Under the pieces are notes generated by a model. It made no database searches. It was not told the DNA's origin and saw only the letters and a program-made list of their open reading frames with translations. This document shows, in pieces, positions 7,056-7,190 of a stretch of 7,190 nt of DNA. A program made the translations under genes and the position numbers. Numbering within the stretch: position 1 is the first letter of the stretch; each line of letters begins with the position of its first letter. The stretch comes from BMS3ABIN04 sp965554225 (lineage in GTDB: Bacteria > Bacteroidota > Ignavibacteria > Ignavibacteriales > Melioribacteraceae): positions 1 through 7,190 of the forward strand of contig CBEVZC010000144.1 of the NCBI GenBank assembly GCA_965554225.1, given 5' to 3'.

Positions 7056-7098
7056 AAAAAATTAAAAACCTCCTCAGTAGTGTGCAAGATGGAGGTTT
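7056..7098 (-). terminator. Intrinsic terminator (or attenuator) before the 986-residue gene
   Basis: On the minus strand AAACCTCC (7091-7098) pairs perfectly with GGAGGTTT (7066-7073) across a 17-nt loop. It is followed by TTAATTTTTT (7056-7065), a good T tract. It lies 23 bp past the stop codon of the partial gene at 7122, the expected place for that gene's terminator. Its T tract ends only 11 bp before the next gene's ATG, so it may also act as a leader attenuator for that gene. The 3' arm contains GAGGAGG, a Shine-Dalgarno-like sequence, but it is about 25 nt from the start, too far for normal use. Confidence 0.72.
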
Positions 7099-7121
7099 AT
7101 TGAAGGGAGAAAACTATAGAA

Positions 7122-7190
7122 TTATCGCAACCATCCGTAACGGCTGCCTAATTCTTCCAACTGTGAATTAGAGCGTAACCATCCGTAACG
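7122..7190 (-). CDS. C-terminal end of an unknown gene with a 16-residue repeat (partial)
   Basis: Reading the minus strand from the window edge gives 22 codons followed by TAA (7122-7124). The peptide consists of the unit RYGWLRSNSQLEELGS, then a second start of the unit, RYGWLR, and the stop. The repeat period is 48 nt. The shared 18 nt of the two copies differ at two positions, both synonymous (TTA/TTG Leu, CGC/CGA Arg), which supports translation in this frame. A terminator hairpin follows 23 bp later, as expected for a real 3' end. The gene continues to the right of the window, so its size, start and function cannot be known. I do not recognise the repeat as a named domain. Confidence 0.6.
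   Translation of the reverse strand, partial: RYGWLRSNSQLEELGSRYGWLR

Noticed and set aside
7113..7140. TATAGT (7113-7118, minus strand) as the -10 of a promoter for the 986-residue gene
   Set aside because: The best hexamer at 16 bp, TTACGG, matches the -35 consensus poorly and lies inside the repeat coding sequence, so I could not support it as a feature.
1..7190. A CRISPR array, tRNA or rRNA gene, or riboswitch
   Set aside because: I saw no regularly spaced repeats beyond the two copies at the right end, and no cloverleaf, rRNA or known aptamer core in the gaps.

Overview
The window is AT-rich and carries five complete protein genes, the last codons of a sixth, and what looks like a decayed transposase fragment. 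Lysine-, asparagine- and isoleucine-rich proteins, a small lipoprotein ending in a 'pHFtRFGW' motif, and a large protease/TolB-propeller/outer-membrane-barrel protein suggest a Gram-negative bacterium of the Bacteroidota/Ignavibacteriota (Chlorobi) group. This placement is inferred from protein style, not from a marker gene.

Layout, left to right. Positions 1-220 hold no complete gene. They contain a short open frame (46-150, +) resembling the N-terminus of a DUF4372/IS4-type transposase, cut off by a stop. A DUF1232 (YkvA-like) protein follows on the + strand (221-661). It converges on a soluble GAF-domain histidine kinase on the - strand (689-1978). Everything to the right is also on the - strand: an eight-repeat TPR protein (2098-3327), a small lipoprotein (3347-3901), a 986-residue metallopeptidase-like/propeller/barrel protein (4084-7044), and the C-terminal 22 codons of a gene entering from the right (7122-7190).

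Transcription. The lipoprotein and TPR genes are 19 bp apart and probably form one unit. It ends in a strong intrinsic terminator overlapping the TPR stop codon, so the kinase is probably expressed separately, from a TATAAT-containing promoter overlaid by a perfect inverted repeat. A second intrinsic terminator lies between the partial right-hand gene and the 986-residue gene. It is only about 20 bp from that gene's start codon, which raises the question of how the large gene is transcribed.

Function. The large protein and the lipoprotein should sit in the cell envelope. The TPR protein and the kinase lack membrane segments and look cytoplasmic. TPR and GAF-kinase modules are often linked in signalling proteins, so they may cooperate, but no response regulator is present. 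The least explained element is the right-hand gene, whose C-terminus holds a 16-residue repeat unit with only synonymous differences in the part that can be compared.
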